Positions 59,599 through 64,000 of a stretch of DNA of 64,000 nt are shown here, piece by piece. Under the pieces are notes generated by a model. That model ran no database searches. It was given only the letters and a program-made list of their open reading frames with translations, and was not told where the DNA came from. Position numbers and translations under genes: made by a program. Source of the stretch: Lampris incognitus (taxonomy: Eukaryota > Chordata > Actinopteri > Lampriformes > Lampridae); contig NC_079224.1 in the NCBI RefSeq assembly GCF_029633865.1, positions 21,171,994 to 21,235,993 on the forward strand. The letters run 5' to 3'. How positions within the stretch are numbered: the first letter of the stretch is position 1; each line of letters opens with the position of its first letter.

Positions 59599-60450
59599 GT
59601 GGTGTGCCAGATGCGATGAACCCCCCTTTCAAAATGTTCACTACACGAATTAAGGCGAGCAAAGAAGGGCTCATACTGAAAGAAACTTTTATACAATTGA
59701 CTCGGACATCAGGTGAATCATGACCAAAGATGAACTCAGGAATGTCTTATGTGGTTTAACTGTAAGTCTAAGTGCAGTGACTCTATCCTTCCATCAGCGA
59801 GTGAATGGCCTCTGCAGAGTGACCACCTACATGTTAACATGGAGACGTGATGCCAAAGCTTGAGTGAAGGCAGGAGGGTTGTCTGGATTGCATTAATGTC
59901 ACATTGTGTGTTCTTTCTTAGCTGCACAGAGAGGCGACATGCAGACCGCACCAACAGGGAAAGTTATATTTATCTGATCTGTAAAAAGACACCTCTTAAC
60001 TCGTGTTGCGAAACACTGACTGTCATATCTATACGCACACACACACACGCGTACGCACACACCAAAATCCCAAGTCAAATCACCTGAGAGACATGAGGTC
60101 CCTCAGCCTTACATGCCAATGCGAGAGAGGGAGTCAAAGCATCAGCCATATAATGTTGATGGCAGTGGAGCTGAGCTGGAGGTGAGGGCGTCGCCTGTGT
60201 TTGCAAACAGGCAGCTTTTAGAGTGTGGCTTAGTTTACTTTAAGACTCCCTGTTGCCCGTTAGCTAAACACAATGATGAGTTGTATCCTTCTGGCATGTG
60301 AACATATCGATGCTATGAGCAAGTACAGAATTAGATCCGTTGTGCACCAAATGTATGACGCATTTGCTGAATCCATTTCAATGTCCTGATTTGGTTACCT
60401 ACAGATTATGAAATATGATGACCTTTATTTATCTATTTGGATTGTTCCCC

Positions 60451-60859
60451 GTTTTTCTCCCCAATTGTATCCGACCAATTACCCCACTCTTCCGAGCCGC
60501 CCCGGTCACTGCTCCACCCCCTCTGCCGATCCGGGGAGGGCTGCAGACTACCACATGCCTCCTTCGATTCATGTGGAGTCGCCAGCCGCTTCTTTTCACC
60601 TGACAGTGAGGAGTTTCGCCACGGGGGACGTAGCATGTGGGAGGATCACGCCATTCCTCCCAGTCTCCCCCCCGAACAGGCACCCCGACTGACCAGAAGA
60701 GGCGCTAGTGCAACGACCAGGACGCATACCTACATCCGGCTTACCATCTGCAGGGTGTCTGTAGAGACACCAACCAAGCCAGAGGTAACACAGGGATTCA
60801 AACCTGCGATCCTTGTGTTAGTAGGCAACGGAATAGACCGCCACACCACCTAGACCCCC
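60451..60859 (-). mobile_element. tRNA-derived SINE, copy 3
   Basis: Same family as the 1551 copy: tail end at TTTTTCTCCCCAATTGTATC, head at the right with minus-strand B-box-like GGTTTGAATCCC. It lies in an intron of the unnamed membrane gene, same orientation. Confidence 0.85.
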
Positions 60860-61032
60860 TAAACAAAAATCTTGCCTAATCTGAAGACTGTTCACTATTC
60901 TGGCACTATTGTGGCTGCTAATGGAGCATTATCCCTACAACATATATACCTGGGAAGAGAGAATCATGTTGAGGTCTGTCACCAAGTCTGTACAAACATG
61001 ACAGGCAACAAAAAAAGACTGAGCTTGGTTAC

Positions 61033-61368
61033 CTGAAAAAGAAGCAGTATGCTGACCAGGAAGAGTCAAGACAGCATGTCCAGTTGTCCGTTGTGATGAT
61101 TTTACTGTGGAGGTTAATGTTAGCCACTCATTACGGAGGCTCATATGAGTCACAGTCTCTGTTTGGACGATCCCATTAGTCTTGCTGACAGCCAGGCTTT
61201 TGGATAGGGTCCCTCCCTGGCCTGCAGCAGTTTGACTGGGCGGTGTATTTGGTATCCACTGTGTGACCTCATCCCCAGCATCCAGTGGCAGCATATGGGG
61301 ACTTGAGGTTTTATCCCCATCTGGCAGGGCAGGTAGAGTGAGGATGGGAGACAAATGGATGTTCTGAC
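61033..61368 (-). CDS. Unnamed mucin-like membrane protein, upstream ectodomain exon
   Basis: The acceptor is TTTATTTTGTAG, the donor is TCAG|GTAACC, and both junctions are phase 1. The exon encodes about 111 residues rich in threonine and serine (GQNIHLSPILTLPALPDGDK, TETVTHMSL, LTSTVKSSQRTTGHAVLTLP). All three exons have phase-1 starts, common in extracellular parts of membrane proteins. The signal-peptide exon must be further right and was not found, possibly beyond the window. No cysteine-rich or immunoglobulin-like domain is visible. Confidence 0.65.
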
Positions 61369-61890
61369 CTACAAAATAAAAAATAAACCCATTAAAAAGA
61401 ACAAAAGGATATCATTGAACAGCTTACCCCTCTCCCTAGCAGGTAGAGTACAATCCATTAAAATGAACGTAGTCCCAAGACACTTGTACTTATTTCCATG
61501 CCTACCTTTTTTCTTTTTTCTTTTTTAACCTAAACACTTCTTTTGTTAATTGTATGCAATAATTTCAAATTTGATATGGGTTTGGGGGGTTAAATCCAAA
61601 GAATTCGTAAATCTCTGCTCCAGAGGGGGAGGTTAGAGTGGGGACTCGGTCTACCAAATTCAATTATATTACTGGGCCGCTAACATGCATAAAATTGCCC
61701 TCTGGATCTCAGACACAGATGATAACTGCATTCAGTTAGAAGTGAGGATGTCATTCGTCATCCCTAAAAGTCCTTTTGTGCAGCAGTCTTCCATTTAAGA
61801 CTAGACAGCACTCCTCTAACCCCATAGTAATAAACACTTTGAAAATCGGGCAACAAATTAGGCAACACTTCAGCGGGACTTCACTTTTTT
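61369..61890. other. Probable intron of the unnamed membrane gene
   Basis: I see no exon or known repeat here. Confidence 0.4.
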
Positions 61891-61907
61891 TTTTATTCCC
61901 ACCCCCC

Positions 61908-62236
61908 TTTTTTCCCTCCCCAATTGTACCTGGCCAATTACCCCACTCTTTCGGCCATGCTGGTCGCTGCTCCACCCACTCTGCCAATTCGGGGAGGGCT
62001 GCGGACTACCACATGCTTCCTCCGATACTTGTGGAGTCGCCAGCCGCTTCTTTTCACCTGACAGTGAGGCGTTTCGCCAGGGGGACGTAGCACATTGCAA
62101 TCCATCCATTCATCCACGTGGGAGGATCACGCTAATCCCCCCAGTTCCCCCTCCCTCCCGAAAAGGCGCCCCGACCAACCAGAGGAAGCGCTAGTGATCC
62201 GGCTCCCCACCCGCAGACACGGCCAATTGTGTCTGC
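61908..62236 (-). mobile_element. tRNA-derived SINE, copy 4, head missing
   Basis: The body matches the other copies but stops at GGCCAATTGTGTCTG, so the tRNA-like head is absent; an L1-like fragment follows directly. Inside it carries GCAATCCATCCATTCATCC between ACGTAGCACATT and ACGTGGGAGG, an insertion shared with the 63570 copy but not with copies 1-3. Confidence 0.8.
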
Positions 62237-62237
62237 C

Positions 62238-62960
62238 CCCGTCTACAACAATCAACTCTTTCGACCAGCCAAGATTGATTTGAGATTTGCCGTCTGGCGC
62301 AGACAAGGCCTATCCTGCCAGGGTGACCTTTATGTTGATGGCCCGTTTGCTAGCTTTGCACAATTACGCTCCACATTCAAACGTGAACAATCTGATCTGT
62401 TTATTTATTCATTTATTTATTTTTGAGATACTTTATTGATCCCCGTAGGGAAATTGCCCTCTGCATTTAACCCGTCCTAGCTGTGTAGCTAGGAGCAGTG
62501 GGCAGCCACCATGCAGCACCCAGGGACCAACTCCAGTTCATCTTACCATTCCTCGGTCAAGGGCACAGACAGGAGTAATTACCCTAACATGCATGTCTTT
62601 ATTTAGGGTTAGGTATTTAGGTTTAGGTAGTTCCAAATGTGCAACTTTGCCAAATCCAGCACCCCAAAATTTCTGCTCTCTGGTATTTGTGACAGATGCT
62701 CTCAGGCACCTGCAGACTTGACTCATATATTCTGGTCCTGCCCAAGTTTGATGGAATACTGGAGGTCTTTCTTTGACCTTATATCGGAGATATTGGAACT
62801 GAATCTGGACCCATCGCCTCAGATTGGTATCTTTGGTGTCCCTAAGGAGGGAGTTAAAATGACAAAATTAACGTAATCTCCTTTGCCTCTTTAATTGCCC
62901 GTCGTCGTACTTGCCTTCTATGGAAAAACCGCTCACCCCCCTCAAACACGTCCTGGTTAC
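62238..62960 (+). mobile_element. L1-like LINE fragment, interrupted
   Basis: Two pieces of a LINE ORF2 C-terminus are visible: about 62240-62400 (AVWRRQGLSCQGDLYVDGPF, then ASFAQLRSTF) and about 62630-62960 (CDRCSQAPADLTHIFWSCPS, then LMEYWRSFFDLI), the zinc-knuckle-like end of L1-type reverse transcriptases. A different repeat (62425-62625) lies between them. It is a short dead fragment without catalytic domain. Confidence 0.7.
62425..62625. repeat. Interspersed repeat inserted in the L1-like fragment
   Basis: It contains GATACTTTATTGATCCCCGT, AGGGAAATTGCCCTCTGCAT and AGGAGCAGTGGGCAGCC, a very common fish repeat known to me from many loci. Family assignment (LINE tail or SINE) is uncertain. 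Confidence 0.6.
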
Positions 62961-63477
62961 AGGACTTAATGTCATTTCTGAAATGGGAAAAGATCAAATT
63001 TGCTGTCTGGGGCTCAGCTGAATTTTTTTTTATAACGCTGGTAGCCTTTCCTCTCTCACTTTGAAATGATGGGCTCTATCTGGACTAGAGCAGTGGATGT
63101 ATGATTTGGTTTGGATAACTGTGTATTGTTCTGGGGTATGTGTGTGCATGCATAAAGATATAGTGTGTATATAGGTACATTGGGAATGTGTTTGTGTTGG
63201 TAGGCATACGTGCAGGTATAACAATGTGTGGGCTGTGGCCTCGTGGGGTGCAGGTGGTGTTTGAGGGCAGGTTGATATGTTGATTTGGTGTATTACCAAT
63301 TCTCCATACCTTTTTTCTTTTCATGTTAAACAAGTATTTTGCTATCTTTGCTTATTTAATGCACTCATTTATGATGATGATGATGATCATTATCATCATA
63401 ATTATTATTATTGCTGTTGTTGTGGTTATTTTTGTTGTTAGCTATTAGGGGGAGACAATGGTTATCAGTGTCTTCCC

Positions 63478-63480
<3 letters not shown>

Positions 63481-63549
<69 letters not shown>
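63481..63549. repeat. TA microsatellite
   Basis: A pure (TA)n tract of about 34 units, just upstream of the fifth SINE copy. Confidence 0.95.
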
Positions 63550-63552
<3 letters not shown>

Positions 63553-63569
63553 CTGTGTGTATGTGTTTC

Positions 63570-64000
63570 CCCCCTTTTTACTCCCCAATTGTATCCGACC
63601 AATTACTCCACTCTTCCGAGCCATCCCGGTCACTGCTCCACCCCCCTCTGCCGATCCGGGGAGGGCTGCAGACTACCACATGCCTCCTTCGATACATGTG
63701 GTGTCGCCAGCCACTTCTTTTCACCTGACAGTGAGGAGTTTCGCCAGGGGGACGTAGCACATTGCAGCTAGAAAAGCGCTATATAAATGCAATCCATCCA
63801 TTCATCCACGTGGGAGGATCACGCTAATCCCCCCAGTCCCCCCTCCCTACCGAAAAGGCGCCCCGACCAACCAGAGGAAGCGCTAGCGCAGCGACCAGGA
63901 CACACACCCACATCCGGCTTCCCAACCGCAGACACGCCCAATTGTGTCAGTAGGGACGCCCCACCAGCCGGCGGGGATTCGGATCGCCGATCCCCGTGTT
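63570..64000 (-). mobile_element. tRNA-derived SINE, copy 5, cut by the window edge
   Basis: Same body as the other copies, with the insertion GCTAGAAAAGCGCTATATAA followed by ATGCAATCCATCCATTCATC between ACGTAGCACATT and ACGTGGGAGG. The head continues past the end, since GGGGATTCGGATCGCCGATC is the start of the tRNA-like part. Confidence 0.85.

Overview
The window is vertebrate nuclear DNA from a ray-finned fish, most likely a teleost. It has spliced genes with vertebrate orthologues, short introns, many AC/GT, GA/CT, GATA and TA microsatellites, tRNA-derived SINEs, fish-type LINEs (RTE-like and jockey-superfamily), MITEs and a compact Gypsy-type LTR retrotransposon. I found no bacterial, viral or organellar block and no CRISPR array. 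Gene names come from recalled protein families, not from a database search.

Layout, left to right. (1) 2056-2857, minus: first coding exon of angptl1, a secreted angiopoietin-like protein; its fibrinogen-like exons lie beyond the left edge. (2) 9532-17605, plus: a complete 14-exon ZYG11-family gene (752 codons), the substrate receptor of a CUL2 ubiquitin ligase, behind a CCAAT-rich promoter. (3) 18-27 kb: gene-poor DNA with a SINE, two copies of a Harbinger-like MITE and a 5'-truncated RTE-type LINE. (4) 27102-40295, minus: lrrc52, a BK/Slo3 channel gamma-type subunit in two coding exons around a 12.2 kb intron that holds a young-looking Gypsy element with identical LTRs. (5) 41.8-49.5 kb: a repeat nest with a minus-strand LINE, tRNA-like repeat modules, a hAT-type MITE with perfect 8 bp target duplications, a 372 bp terminal-repeat retrotransposon in miniature whose LTRs each carry a tRNA-like promoter, and an imperfect palindrome of about 0.85 kb. 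(6) 49986-52562, plus: mgst3, a membrane glutathione transferase, with an apparent frame disturbance near its usual start codon. (7) 55568-61368, minus: at least three exons of an unnamed single-pass membrane protein with a mucin-like ectodomain. (8) 58.5-64 kb: inverted copies of a telomere-like repeat, three more SINE copies and an interrupted L1-like fragment.

The genes form no operon-like system. The close lrrc52-mgst3 pair matches the order I recall for the human 1q24 region. The strongest unusual signals are the miniature LTR element (tRNA-Leu-type primer-binding site plus tRNA-like boxes inside both LTRs), the (UG)n tract abutting the 3' splice site of zyg11 exon 4, the large palindrome, and the mgst3 start-region frameshift.
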